Source: Gemmatimonadota bacterium (GTDB lineage: Bacteria; Latescibacterota; UBA2968; UBA8231). Taken from it: a stretch of DNA of 14,915 bases. A program made the translations under genes and the position numbers. Of this stretch, positions 1 to 9,180 are shown in pieces. The first letter of the stretch is position 1; each line of letters opens with the position of its first letter. The notes beneath the pieces were generated by a model that saw nothing but the letters and a program-made list of their open reading frames with translations, was not told the origin of the DNA and did not search any database. The stretch is from positions 6,108 through 21,022 of the forward strand of contig JAPOYQ010000492.1 of assembly GCA_026706505.1 (NCBI GenBank). Reading direction: 5' to 3'.

Positions 1-973
1 TGCGGCGCCTGCCGCCGCTGAGGAGGTTGATGTCGAGGGTGGGACGAGTCCAGCGCCTTTCGAGGGTGGAGTACTCCTGCTCTCCCACCAGCGAGGGCAC
101 GCCCAAGGTGCGGCAATAGGCCTCCTCGTCAACCGCGAGGGCGGCGTAGAGGCTTTTTTCGCGGGCCGAGAGCGGCTGCACCCCCTCGTAGAAACCGGGC
201 ACAGTGATGCGTCCTTCGGCGTCGATGAGGCCGGACAAGGCGTTGACGAGAAGTTGATTGGGATTGTGGACAATGCCGCCGAAAAGGCCGGAATGCACGT
301 CCTGCACCGGCCCAAAAACCTCGACCTCGGTATAGACAATACCGCGCAGACCCACAGTCAGCGAGGGCTGGTTCGGCCCGTACATGCTGGTATCGGAAAT
401 CACTGTACAGAGCACCGGAGCAAATTCATCAAGCCCGCCTTCGGCCACAAACTGGCTCAACGCAGCGCTACCGCATTCCTCCTCGCCTTCGATCAGGAAG
501 ACCAGATTGAACGGAAGCTGATTTCCATTGGCGAAGACGACCTCGGTCGCCTTCAGATGCGCGAAACAAGGACCCTTATTGTCGCTGGCCCCCCGGGCGA
601 TTAGGAAGCCGTCCTGCTCCTCGGCGGCAAAGGGATCCACCTCCCAAGCCGAGCGCGGATTGTCCACTCCTTGGACATCGTAATGACCATAGATCAAGAC
701 GGTGGGTCGGTCCTGCGAGAACGCGGGGCTGCGAGCGAGAACCAAGGGATTGGTATCGGGCCTCACTTGGACCTTCTCGACCTCAAACCCCATTTGGTCG
801 AATTGGCCGACGAGGAAATCGGCCGCTTGGGCGAGGCCATCGCCTGTATCGTCATCGGCTCCAGCACTGACGCTGGAGATGCGGATAAAGGATTTCAGTT
901 GTTCGATGTAGGTCCGCTGCTGTTCATCGATGTACAGCAGCGCGTTTTCCAAGGCTATGCCTTCCTCTTGCAT
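1..973 (-). CDS. M20 family metallopeptidase (dipeptidase/carnosinase-like), 3' end beyond window
   Basis: The product is a zinc-type amidohydrolase predicted to cleave dipeptides or short peptides in the cytoplasm. Only the first 324 residues are visible, against about 450 for the family; the C-terminus and the last metal-ligand histidine lie past the left edge. Visible family motifs are YGHYDVQ (His97 ligand, Asp99), GASDNKGP (Asp131, the bridging ligand), EGEEECGS (Glu165 as likely general base, Glu166 as ligand) and ISDTSMYG (Asp195 ligand). The lid/dimerisation domain starts near SLTVGLRG and DVHSGLFGG. The start is the ATG complementary to 971-973, with purine-rich AGAGAAG just upstream and GGAGG further away. 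It is transcribed divergently from the GAPDH gene. The family call is firm; the exact substrate cannot be read from the sequence. Confidence 0.93.
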   Translation of the reverse strand, partial: MQEEGIALENALLYIDEQQRTYIEQLKSFIRISSVSAGADDDTGDGLAQAADFLVGQFDQMGFEVEKVQVRPDTNPLVLARSPAFSQDRPTVLIYGHYDVQGVDNPRSAWEVDPFAAEEQDGFLIARGASDNKGPCFAHLKATEVVFANGNQLPFNLVFLIEGEEECGSAALSQFVAEGGLDEFAPVLCTVISDTSMYGPNQPSLTVGLRGIVYTEVEVFGPVQDVHSGLFGGIVHNPNQLLVNALSGLIDAEGRITVPGFYEGVQPLSAREKSLYAALAVDEEAYCRTLGVPSLVGEQEYSTLERRWTRPTLDINLLSGGRRR

Positions 974-2289
<1,316 letters not shown>

Positions 2290-2337
2290 TTCAATACGAG
2301 GCCCTGCGCCTTAGGCAGAGACGGAAAGGCGAAATGT

Positions 2338-2823
2338 ATGTTTGAGGAAGTCTGGAGAGCTTACGAAGAAAACGAACTAAGCCACAGTGCGGCCCATCAC
2401 CTGATGGCGGTCCACGAACTGCGCGAGGCGCACGGCTACGCCCGCGTCTCGGATGTCGCCAAGCATCTGAGCATAACCAAAGGCAGCGTCTCGACAGCCA
2501 TGAAGCACCTCAAGGAGCGCGGCTATGTGCAAGAGGATCTCAATCGCTTCCTCGAACTTACCGAACAGGGCTTGAAAGTGGTGCAGGAGGTCGAGGAAAC
2601 GCGCTTGGTCGTACAGCGGTTCCTCAAAGATGCCCTCGGTATGGATGAGGACGACGCGATGATCGACGCCTGTAAGGTCGAACACCTAATCAGCACGGAA
2701 GCGCGGCTGCGGCTGGTCCATTTTCTGCGCGTGTTGTTTTCGGAAAAACCTGCGGCCAATGGGTTCCTCCAGATGTTCCGCGAAGATGCCCTAGAGTCTA
2801 GCAATGGCGACGTGAAAGCGTGA
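2338..2823 (+). CDS. DtxR/MntR-family metal-dependent transcriptional regulator, variant metal site
   Basis: This 161-residue protein has an N-terminal winged helix (about 14-80) with recognition region VSDVAKHLSITKGSVSTAMKHLKERG. A helical dimerisation/metal domain follows, carrying CKVEH (Cys112, Glu115, His116), which aligns with the DtxR primary-site ligands Cys102, Glu105 and His106. It has no C-terminal SH3-like domain, as in MntR. By hand alignment, the DtxR Met10 position is His20 here, inside SAAHHLMAVHEL. The ancillary-site positions His79, Glu83 and His98 become Arg89, Gln93 and Met108. Metal choice therefore cannot be assumed to be iron or manganese. The RBS GGAAAGG (2323-2329) has an 8-base spacer. 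It lies 48 bases after gap and just upstream of a transporter gene, a possible target. The family call is solid; target and metal are unknown. Confidence 0.85.
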   Translation: MFEEVWRAYEENELSHSAAHHLMAVHELREAHGYARVSDVAKHLSITKGSVSTAMKHLKERGYVQEDLNRFLELTEQGLKVVQEVEETRLVVQRFLKDALGMDEDDAMIDACKVEHLISTEARLRLVHFLRVLFSEKPAANGFLQMFREDALESSNGDVKA

Positions 2824-2825
2824 AA

Positions 2826-2870
2826 TCTCTGCGGCCTGTTATGGCTACCCCATGGTTGCCCTAGCAGAGA
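2826..2870 (+). promoter_or_regulatory. Structured RNA element between regulator and transporter (candidate attenuator leader)
   Basis: Just after the regulator stop codon, TCTCTGC (2826-2832) can pair with GCAGAGA (2864-2870). Inside it, GGCTACC (2843-2849) pairs with GGTTGCC (2854-2860) around a CCAT loop, with one T-T mismatch. CGGCCTG (2832-2838) is also an exact complement of CAGGCCG (2907-2913), part of the 5' arm of the terminator downstream. This allows a mutually exclusive antiterminator pairing. The pairings are seen by eye; the regulatory role is inference. I recognise no known riboswitch consensus here. Confidence 0.4.
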
Positions 2871-2907
2871 GCGAGTAGATTCTGAGAGGACATAGCTTCT
2901 ATCTATC

Positions 2908-2934
2908 AGGCCGGACGTCGTCCGGCCTTTTTTT
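2908..2934 (+). terminator. Intrinsic terminator after the gap-regulator pair
   Basis: AGGCCGGAC (2908-2916) and GTCCGGCCT (2920-2928) form a perfect 9-bp stem with a GTC loop, followed by T residues through 2934. It is the strongest hairpin in the left half. It ends only 9 bases before the transporter start codon, so a transcript from any promoter upstream of it would have to read through to express that gene. Confidence 0.92.
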
Positions 2935-2943
2935 GAGCGAACA

Positions 2944-3909
2944 ATGCTAGGTTTCCTTCTGCGACAATTTCTGCCCGTTGGTTTGTTGGTCGTGGCCGTG
3001 GTGGGTTTCTTCTTTCCCCGTCCAGGCCTCTACATGGCCGAACTGCCCACGCAGTACGTCGCGGTTGGCCTCATCTTTTTCTTGTCGGGGCTGATGCTGA
3101 AGACCGACGAAGTCCACGCCGCCCTCTCCGCGTGGAAGGCGACGTCTTGGGGGTGTGTTTCGATTCTCTTCGCCACGCCCTTTATAGGGGCCGCGATCGC
3201 GTTCCAGCTCCCGATGGAGCCTGCCTTCCAATTCGGTCTGGCCTTGTTCTGCTGCATGCCGACGACCCTGACTTCGGGCGTGGCGCTGACGGCGCAGGCC
3301 CGAGGCAACGTCGCCTTGGCCTTGCTTCTGACGGTGCTGACCAATATCGCCGGTATCTTCACGGTGCCCTTCGTGTTGGCGCATCTGCTGAGTTCCCTAG
3401 GCCAGGTCGAACTTTCGGCTAGCGATCTGTTCGCCAAACTCTGTCTTTCGATATTGCTGCCCTTGGGCGTCGGCAAGTACCTGCGGCGCTTCGCCGTCGA
3501 TTGGATCGACGCCCAACGCTCGCAGTTGACTTTGGCCAGCAATGCAGCGCTGATCTCGATTCCGTGGATGAAATTCAGCGAGTCTTCCGGGCGGCTAGCC
3601 CAGATAGAACCTGCGAGCTTGTTGATTCTGGTAGTGTCTGGATTGGCAATCCACGCACTCTACCTGCTGCTCAACGGCGGCGCTTGCGTGCTTTTGCAGC
3701 TCGAAGCGGCGGCGCGCAAGACCGTTGTGCTGATGGCCAGCCAAAAGACCTTGCCGGTGGCGATGACGGTGCTGGGATTTTTGCCGGATTCGGCAGTCTC
3801 GCCCGAGCAGAAGGGGTTGCTAGCAATACCTTGTATTGTGTTTCACCTAGGGCAGATTTTCATGGATGCAGTTATCGCGACGCGGTGGGGGAACCGTGCA
3901 GCAGGTTAG
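2944..3909 (+). CDS. SBF-like (bile acid:sodium symporter superfamily) membrane transporter
   Basis: This 321-residue polytopic membrane protein has about nine or ten hydrophobic segments and belongs to the SBF-like branch (PF13593 type, YfeH-like) of the bile acid:sodium symporter superfamily. Recognisable features are the N-terminal LRQFLPVGLL, FFLSGLMLKTDE after the second helix, the conserved CCMPTTLTSGVALTAQARGN loop near 100-119, and the late KTLPVAMTVLGF segment. Members are secondary transporters, usually sodium-coupled and for organic anions, but the substrate cannot be inferred. The start ATG has no clear Shine-Dalgarno (only GAGCGA) and lies 9 bases past a terminator, although the N-terminus matches the family. 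It could be the target of the metalloregulator encoded just upstream; that is inference. Confidence 0.88.
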   Translation: MLGFLLRQFLPVGLLVVAVVGFFFPRPGLYMAELPTQYVAVGLIFFLSGLMLKTDEVHAALSAWKATSWGCVSILFATPFIGAAIAFQLPMEPAFQFGLALFCCMPTTLTSGVALTAQARGNVALALLLTVLTNIAGIFTVPFVLAHLLSSLGQVELSASDLFAKLCLSILLPLGVGKYLRRFAVDWIDAQRSQLTLASNAALISIPWMKFSESSGRLAQIEPASLLILVVSGLAIHALYLLLNGGACVLLQLEAAARKTVVLMASQKTLPVAMTVLGFLPDSAVSPEQKGLLAIPCIVFHLGQIFMDAVIATRWGNRAAG

Positions 3910-3958
3910 GTGTTCTCACAGTGCAGGCTATGGCTCTCTTTTAACGGAGAGGAAGACT

Positions 3959-4363
3959 ATGCGATACTTGATTGCGGCGGCATGGATCGCCGTTTCCCTC
4001 CTTGCTTGTGGCGACTCGGACTCTGTTGTTGGAGACAACAATGGAGACCAGCGGACCGAGGAAGGCGACCGTACACAGCTAGCGGAAATGCGACGAGAAA
4101 TCGACGCGCTCATCGGCGACGCTGCGGGCGCGTCCATTGCGGACTGTCGCTACTCGGGCTTGGGCTCCAAGCCCTGCGGCGGCCCTTGGGAGTACGTAAT
4201 TTACTCCGCCTCGTCAACCGATTCGACGGCACTAGCCGAGCGGCTGACAGCGTATAACGCCTTTGAAGCTGAGATGAACGAGCGCTATGGGTTAGCTTCG
4301 GACTGCTCAGTGCCCAACGCGCCGGTGTTGGCGTATAGGGATGGACGGTGCGTCGCCGAGTGA
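3959..4363 (+). CDS. Small exported lipoprotein with four conserved-looking cysteines
   Basis: This 134-residue protein has a lipoprotein signal peptide: MRYL, a hydrophobic stretch and the lipobox SLLAC, with Cys17 as the lipidation site. An acidic, low-complexity linker (GDSDSVVGDNNGDQRTEEGD) follows. The C-terminal part has Cys residues in ADCRY, KPCGGPW, SDCSV and GRCVAE, suggesting two disulfides outside the cytoplasm. The segment GSKPCGGPWEYVIYS with a following YNAFEAEMN resembles a family of uncharacterised bacterial lipoproteins I cannot name. The start at 3959 is chosen because GGAGAGGAAG lies 4 to 12 bases upstream and the lipobox then sits at the usual distance. It follows the transporter by 49 bases and faces the oxidoreductase gene convergently. 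The function is unknown. Confidence 0.82.
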   Translation: MRYLIAAAWIAVSLLACGDSDSVVGDNNGDQRTEEGDRTQLAEMRREIDALIGDAAGASIADCRYSGLGSKPCGGPWEYVIYSASSTDSTALAERLTAYNAFEAEMNERYGLASDCSVPNAPVLAYRDGRCVAE

Positions 4364-4405
4364 CGCCATACCAGCAAGAGTTTTGATCCATTCTGACAGC
4401 GCTGC

Positions 4406-5413
4406 TCAAATCTGCGAGTGATAGATTGCGTCGACCAATTCCATGGTCTTGGTCGCGTCGTCGAAATTCGTTTCGGGATCTTTTCCCTTTAACATGCAAT
4501 CCACGAAGTGGCGGTTGATATCGTAGGGCCCGAAGGCTCGATAGTCCTCTGCGCTGCCTGCCAAGACGGAGGGGTCCAATTCGTCGATAGGCTCGGTCTT
4601 GTTGTCGGCGTAGAGCTGGCCGCCTTCTTCGGGATCGCCGAAGAAGGAGATGCCGGGAGAGTGGATCTCGACACTGAATATCCGCCGACCAGCCATGAAG
4701 TTGTTGAGCAAGAGTCCGGTGGCCCCGCTGCTGAAACGGACTAGGGCTAAATGGACATTCCAGTGGTCGGCGTCGAGGCGGCGCGAGTCGCTAGCGACGG
4801 ATTCAACTTCGCCGCCGCACAGGTAGCGCAAGGTGTCGACGGCGTGGATGCCATCGCAGGTAAGCATGTCCAACGCTCCGCGATAGTAGGGAGCGCCACC
4901 GACCCAGTTTTTGTAGAAGCTGGCGTGGGCGGTGTGCACAGTACCGCGTTTTTCGCACAGCGTTTTGCCGCGGCGAATGACGGGGGCAAAACGGCGTTGG
5001 AAGGCGACGCCGGTCAGGACTTTGTGGCGGCGGGCTAAAGCGGCGAGCTGGCGGATTTGCTCGGTGGTAATGGCGGGGGGTTTTTCGATAATGAGATGGC
5101 AGCCGTGTTCGATAACGGTGGCGCAGATGTCGAAAAGGTGGTGCGGCGGCATGATGGCGTAAACCGCGTCGGGTTTTTCGCGTTCGAGCATTTGGCGGTA
5201 GGCGCTGTAGCGGCCTTTGATGTCGTAGAGGTCACAGGTTTTGTGCAGGCGCTGTTCGTCGAGTTCGGCGACGGCGACTAGTTCGGCCTCGGGGATGTCG
5301 CGCAGTGAGGGATAGTGGGCCATTAGGGCGCGGCCACCGGCACCGATGAAGGCGATGCGGAGTTTCTTGCTGGCGCGACTTTTGTACTTGGGCCGCGTTT
5401 TGGTTTTGGCCAT
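4406..5413 (-). CDS. Gfo/Idh/MocA-family oxidoreductase (335 aa)
   Basis: This is an NAD(P)-dependent sugar- or inositol-type dehydrogenase or related enzyme of the cytoplasm. A Rossmann domain opens with IAFIGAGGRA (20-29). The family hallmark EKPP lies at 110-113. The C-terminal domain includes TCDGIHAVDTLRY (185-197), where His190 is the usual catalytic position. The N-terminus has a basic extension (MAKTKTRPKYKSRASKK) before the Rossmann strand. The start ATG has GGAG seven bases upstream. It is the last gene of the minus-strand run, 101 bases after another member of the same family to which it is only distantly similar. It is convergent with the lipoprotein gene, with 42 bases between and no visible terminator hairpin. 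The substrate cannot be predicted. Confidence 0.93.
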   Translation of the reverse strand: MAKTKTRPKYKSRASKKLRIAFIGAGGRALMAHYPSLRDIPEAELVAVAELDEQRLHKTCDLYDIKGRYSAYRQMLEREKPDAVYAIMPPHHLFDICATVIEHGCHLIIEKPPAITTEQIRQLAALARRHKVLTGVAFQRRFAPVIRRGKTLCEKRGTVHTAHASFYKNWVGGAPYYRGALDMLTCDGIHAVDTLRYLCGGEVESVASDSRRLDADHWNVHLALVRFSSGATGLLLNNFMAGRRIFSVEIHSPGISFFGDPEEGGQLYADNKTEPIDELDPSVLAGSAEDYRAFGPYDINRHFVDCMLKGKDPETNFDDATKTMELVDAIYHSQI

Positions 5414-5514
5414 GTCTATTCTCCGAACGCAGCTATGCGTGAAGATGCGCGGTCGCGTTGCCTGTCTGAACGGCTGCGGAGGTTACGCCGCGGCCGCAAG
5501 GTACTGCGGTCGGA

Positions 5515-6615
5515 CTACACTCGCTCCTTAAAATTCCCCGCCCGACGCAGCGCCTCGACGCCGGATTCGGCGAGTGAGATCGGAAAGTGAACGGGACGGT
5601 TGCCCTCTAGCTGCGACTGGTAGATGGCCATGACCATTTCCAACGAGCGGCGGCCCACGGTGCCGTCGCTGCGCAAGGTGCCGCGGCCTTCCAAAGCGTC
5701 GATCAACTCGGATAGTGCAGCGACGTACGTAGAGACCGAGGCAGGCCGTTCGACTTCGACTTCTTCGAGGCTGCTCCACTCAAAGCCGCTGTCGGGCTCA
5801 GACAGCGTGACCTTGGACTGAAAGAGGCGAACCTGCTCGAGGTCCATGCGGATCAGGCCGGTTGAGCCGCGCAGCTCGAAGGCGTTATCGTTGTACTGCG
5901 TCAGCTCGGCACCGCAGATTAGCCCAGTGCCCCCCCCTTTGAACTTGAGCATAGCGGCCGAAAAATCCTCGACCGCCCAGGGACGCATGCGCTGCTCAGC
6001 CATGCCGCACAGCCAATCCACCTCGCCGGCGTAGAGATCCATCAGGTCGAAATAGTGGGTGAAATCGTGCAGTAAGGGTCCTTCGTTCTCGCTGCGCCAC
6101 CAGGGGGCCGGCTTGCCCCCATCCATGTAGCAATAGATGTGGTTGAACTCGCCGATAGCTCCCGCGTCGAGGAGCGTTTTGGCGAGGACCCATTCGGAGT
6201 GCCAACGGCGGTTGTGGTTGATCTGCAAGAGCACGTCCTCCGCTTGGCAGGCCGCGATCATTTGGTCGCATTCCTCCAGCGAAAGGGCCATTGGCTTTTC
6301 GCAGATGATGGCTCGGGTCGAGGCGGCTTGGGCGCAGCTGGTGACCATTTCGGCGTGGAGTTCGGGGTGGGTGGCGACGATGCAGATGTCGGGCTGGACC
6401 TCGGCGAGCATTTGCCGATAGTCGTGGTAGAGCGCCTCGACGCCGAAGCGCTCGCCGAAAGCGTCGAGCTTTTCGCGCCCCCGATTGACGCCGGCGACCA
6501 ACTCGCAAGAGGGAGATTGAACAACGGCGGCGGCGTGATTGTCGGGCAGGTCGGAGAAACTGAACTGATAGCCGACGCGACCCGTGCCGATGATAGCAAT
6601 GCGATACGTGGACAT
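5515..6615 (-). CDS. Gfo/Idh/MocA-family oxidoreductase (366 aa)
   Basis: This is a second NAD(P)-dependent oxidoreductase of the family. It has the Rossmann motif IAIIGTGRVG (6-15), CEKPMAL with the EKP triad at 106-108, and GPLLHDFTHYFDLMD, with Asp184 and His187 at the catalytic positions. A start 45 bases upstream (6660) is open but overlaps the ogt gene. I chose 6615 because GGAGG precedes it by 6 bases, MSTYRIAIIG places the Rossmann strand normally, and it leaves a 13-base gap to ogt. Paired members of this family often sit in carbohydrate-derivative pathways, but no kinase, isomerase or transporter of that kind is near, so no pathway is claimed. Confidence 0.93.
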   Translation of the reverse strand: MSTYRIAIIGTGRVGYQFSFSDLPDNHAAAVVQSPSCELVAGVNRGREKLDAFGERFGVEALYHDYRQMLAEVQPDICIVATHPELHAEMVTSCAQAASTRAIICEKPMALSLEECDQMIAACQAEDVLLQINHNRRWHSEWVLAKTLLDAGAIGEFNHIYCYMDGGKPAPWWRSENEGPLLHDFTHYFDLMDLYAGEVDWLCGMAEQRMRPWAVEDFSAAMLKFKGGGTGLICGAELTQYNDNAFELRGSTGLIRMDLEQVRLFQSKVTLSEPDSGFEWSSLEEVEVERPASVSTYVAALSELIDALEGRGTLRSDGTVGRRSLEMVMAIYQSQLEGNRPVHFPISLAESGVEALRRAGNFKERV

Positions 6616-6628
6616 GAGACCTCCAGCC

Positions 6629-7129
6629 TTAGAAGAGATCGAGTTGAGGGGAAAGCGCACCTTCGAGGGCGAGCAACGCCCTTTTGATCGGCAGCCCTCC
6701 GGCGTAGCCGACTAGCGCGCCGTTGCTGCCAACGACGCGGTGACAAGGTACGACAATTGGCAAGGGGTTCCTGCCGTTGGCCAAACCGACGGCACGGACC
6801 GAGCTTGGGTTGCCGATGCGGCGAGCTAGCTCCAAGTAAGAGATCGTCTCGCTGTAGGGAATCTCCAAGAGTGCGGCCCAGACTTTGCGCTGAAACGCCG
6901 TTCCTTGAGGATGGAGCGGCAGATCGAAGCTGCGTAGATGACCGGCGAAGTAGGAATCGAGCTGGTCGGCGGCCGGGTAGGGTAGAGCAGCCACAGCTTG
7001 CCAATTCGGCGGCGGGGTAAAGTCGCGGCTTTTGAAATGGATGTGCCGCAGGCCCGTGGGGTCGCCGGCTAGGAGCAACTCGCCGATGGAACTGGACACG
7101 GTGGTGTAGAGCAGGTTTTCAGTGGGCAT
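6629..7129 (-). CDS. ogt: Methylated-DNA--[protein]-cysteine S-methyltransferase (Ogt/AdaB type)
   Basis: This suicide DNA-repair protein moves the alkyl group from O6-alkylguanine to its own cysteine. The 166-residue product has the active-site signature IVVPCHRVVG with acceptor Cys129. Ahead of it is the DNA-binding helix-turn-helix, with SSVRAVGLANGRNP carrying the arginine finger Arg112 and the hinge Asn118. The N-terminal RNase H-like domain begins at VSSSIGELLLAGD. A GTG start 30 bases upstream is possible, but the ATG at 7129 has AAGGA at good spacing. It lies 38 bases after the mechanosensitive channel gene and 13 bases before an oxidoreductase gene. No Ada-type regulatory domain is attached. 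Confidence 0.96.
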   Translation of the reverse strand: MPTENLLYTTVSSSIGELLLAGDPTGLRHIHFKSRDFTPPPNWQAVAALPYPAADQLDSYFAGHLRSFDLPLHPQGTAFQRKVWAALLEIPYSETISYLELARRIGNPSSVRAVGLANGRNPLPIVVPCHRVVGSNGALVGYAGGLPIKRALLALEGALSPQLDLF

Positions 7130-7167
7130 AGCGATATCCTTAATTTCTGACGGCAACACAGTTCCTC

Positions 7168-8418
7168 TTACTGCGATTCCCCCAGCGCCTGAAAGTCCGT
7201 CCCCGTCGGCTCCTGAAAAACCCGCAGATCAAAGGCGGGCACAATGGCGAAGATGTGGTCGAAAATGTCGGCCTGAATCGCCTCGTAATTGGCCCAGACG
7301 ATGTCTTTGCAAAAGACGTAAATTTCGAGGGGGAGCCCCTTGGAGGTCGGCGCTAGCTGACGCACCAGAAAGGTCATCTCTTGGTTGATCTGCGGATGGT
7401 TTTTCAGATAGGCCTGCACATAGGCGCGGAAGGTGCCGATGTTGGTCATGCGCCGGCCGTTTACCAGATGCGAGAGATCCACCTGGTTGAGCTTGTTGTA
7501 TTCGGCTAGCTCTTGCTTCTTGCGCTCGATGTGGGCGGTGATGTACTGGATTTTGGCAAAGCGGGCGAGCATTTCCTCGTTGCAAAACTTGATGGTGCTG
7601 ACATCGAGGTAGATCGCCCGCTTGATCCGCCGCCCGCCCGACTCCTGCATCCCGCGCCAGTTTTTGAACGACTCGCCAATCAGCGCGTACGTGGGAATGG
7701 TGGTGATGGTCTTGTCCCAGTTTTGCACCTTGACCGTCGTCAGCGTTATGTCGATCACGTCGCCGTCGGCTCCGTACTGGGGCATTTCAATCCAGTCGCC
7801 ATAGGCGACCATGCGATTTACCGAGATCTGGATGCCGGCGACCAACCCGAGGATCGAGTCGCGGAAAACCAAAAGCAGGACCGCGGTCATCGCCGTCAGG
7901 CCGCCGAGCAAGTAGAGCGGCGATTGGCCGATTAGGGTTGCGACGACGACGATGCTGCCGAGCAAAAAGAGGATGATCTTGAGGAACTGCACCGGCCCCT
8001 TGATGGAGATTTCGTGCGAGGTCCTAGTGCTGTTGTAGATGCGGACGCCCGCGCTTATCAACGCCTCGATGGCTAGTAAGCCGGAGAGCACCAGATAAAT
8101 ATGCGCCGCGGTCTGGATGATTTTGACGGAAACGGGGTGGCCTTCTAAGGCCATTGGCCCTAGGTGGTAGAAGATGAGGCCGGGGACTAAGTGAGCCAGC
8201 CGGTGCAAGACCCGGCACTCGATTAGGACATCGTCATAGGGAAAATCGGTGCGGTGAATGATGGCAGCGGAGCCTCGGAGTAGCGGTCCTCTGGCCAAAC
8301 GGTGGGCGAGCAAGGCGACGAAGGCCACCACAGCTAAGGCGACCAGTGCGGCGAGGTCTTCACTGAGGTCCTGGCCGAGACCCCATTCGAGAAATTGGCT
8401 ACGCAGTAAGTTGAGCAT
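7168..8418 (-). CDS. ybdG: MscS-family mechanosensitive ion channel, YbdG/MscM type
   Basis: The product is an inner-membrane channel that opens under membrane tension during osmotic downshift. Its 416 residues match the length of E. coli YbdG (about 415). About five hydrophobic segments precede the MscS core: near 21-42, 75-92, 105-126, 143-162 and 165-190. The last is the pore-lining region, PLYLLGGLTAMTAVLLLVF, followed by RDSILGLVAGIQI. The beta-domain carries the YbdG-like VAYGDWIEMPQYGADGDV, TVKVQNWDKTITTIPTYAL and FKNWRGMQESGGRRIKR. The start ATG has only a weak upstream GGATAGG. It lies 38 bases after uma2 and 38 before ogt, so it is probably part of one transcript. Confidence 0.95.
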   Translation of the reverse strand: MLNLLRSQFLEWGLGQDLSEDLAALVALAVVAFVALLAHRLARGPLLRGSAAIIHRTDFPYDDVLIECRVLHRLAHLVPGLIFYHLGPMALEGHPVSVKIIQTAAHIYLVLSGLLAIEALISAGVRIYNSTRTSHEISIKGPVQFLKIILFLLGSIVVVATLIGQSPLYLLGGLTAMTAVLLLVFRDSILGLVAGIQISVNRMVAYGDWIEMPQYGADGDVIDITLTTVKVQNWDKTITTIPTYALIGESFKNWRGMQESGGRRIKRAIYLDVSTIKFCNEEMLARFAKIQYITAHIERKKQELAEYNKLNQVDLSHLVNGRRMTNIGTFRAYVQAYLKNHPQINQEMTFLVRQLAPTSKGLPLEIYVFCKDIVWANYEAIQADIFDHIFAIVPAFDLRVFQEPTGTDFQALGESQ

Positions 8419-8456
8419 CTATTATCTGCCTATCCAAGGGCGGACATCATCGACCG

Positions 8457-9029
8457 TTACCAGATTTCGCTGAGATTCAATACAAATCCCGGCAAGGTAG
8501 GAGCGGCAGACAGGGCATTGAGGTTTTCCCGTACTTCAACAGATCGTTGCGGACGGTAGATTGCTACAGTCTTTTGCTCTGGCGCAATCAACCAGCCGAG
8601 GTGCGTACCGTTTTCAATGTACGCTTCCATTTTTTGCTGCAACGAGGGCAGGTAATCCGAGGGAGACTTAAGTTCGATAACGAATTCTGGACAAAGCGGC
8701 AAAAAGCGGTCCTTTTGCGCCTCCGTCAGGGCATCGTACCGCCAACGCGCAACCCACGCACCATCTGGCGAGCGGACGGAGCGGTCCGGTAGCACAAATC
8801 CGGTCGAGGAATCAAAGGTCACGCCGGTGCCATCTTGCTTAGCCCATAAGCGCAACTGCATGTTAAGCTCCGCGTTCCGATCGCCGGTTACTCCTCCCGT
8901 CGGTGGCATGACTAGGATTTCTCCTTTTGCATTGCGCTCGATGCGCACATCGCGATTGAGTTGACAAAATTCAAAGAATTGATCTTCGGTCAGCTCAATA
9001 ACGGGCTGGAAATTCAGTACGGCTTCCAT
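8457..9029 (-). CDS. Uma2-family protein (PD-(D/E)XK-like putative nuclease), 190 aa
   Basis: This protein belongs to the Uma2/DUF820 family, predicted restriction-endonuclease-like folds of unclear biological role that are often present in many copies. Visible motifs are VRSPDGAWV (the Asp of the catalytic core), CPEFVIELKSPSD (Glu-Leu-Lys) and QQKMEAYIENGTHLGWLI, with the usual late Tyr/Gly region. Reading can be extended upstream to a TTG near 9170, but those extra residues belong to a different family (see 9084-9170). I set the start at the ATG MEAVLNFQPV, preceded by AGAGGGG eight bases away. A CCTCT/AGAGG inverted repeat (9039-9055) lies over the leader. The downstream neighbour is ybdG, 38 bases away. 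Confidence 0.85.
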   Translation of the reverse strand: MEAVLNFQPVIELTEDQFFEFCQLNRDVRIERNAKGEILVMPPTGGVTGDRNAELNMQLRLWAKQDGTGVTFDSSTGFVLPDRSVRSPDGAWVARWRYDALTEAQKDRFLPLCPEFVIELKSPSDYLPSLQQKMEAYIENGTHLGWLIAPEQKTVAIYRPQRSVEVRENLNALSAAPTLPGFVLNLSEIW

Positions 9030-9083
9030 TGTTATACCCCTCTGATTATAAGAGGCCCTAACCAACCCCCTGCTAGCGTCGTT

Positions 9084-9170
9084 TTGCTGATGAGCGGCTA
9101 CGACCAAGTCCCGGCTAGGACGAGCAGCCAAATAGCTCGGAATCGTCGTTTCTAAGTAGGCCGTAGGCAA
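9084..9170 (-). pseudogene. VapC/PIN-domain toxin remnant (N-terminal fragment)
   Basis: The minus strand encodes about 29 residues, including YLETTIPSYLAARPSRDLV followed by VAAHQQ, the characteristic beginning of a VapC-family PIN-domain toxin (normally about 140-150 residues). After HQQ the similarity stops and the frame runs into the leader of the Uma2 gene. The original start is lost: the codon at 9170 is TTG directly after CTGTGTAACC. No antitoxin gene is next to it. I read it as a deletion relic between two uma2 genes. The alternative is that it is translated as a 47-residue N-terminal extension of the downstream Uma2 protein, which I think unlikely because that gene has its own RBS and start. 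Confidence 0.75.
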
Positions 9171-9180
9171 GGTTACACAG

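Noticed and set aside
2876..2930. CTGAGAGG followed by TATCAGG, reminiscent of a thiamine pyrophosphate riboswitch core
   Set aside because: The spacing and the conserved ACCTGAT and GCGTAGGGA parts of that riboswitch are missing, so the resemblance is a short chance match.
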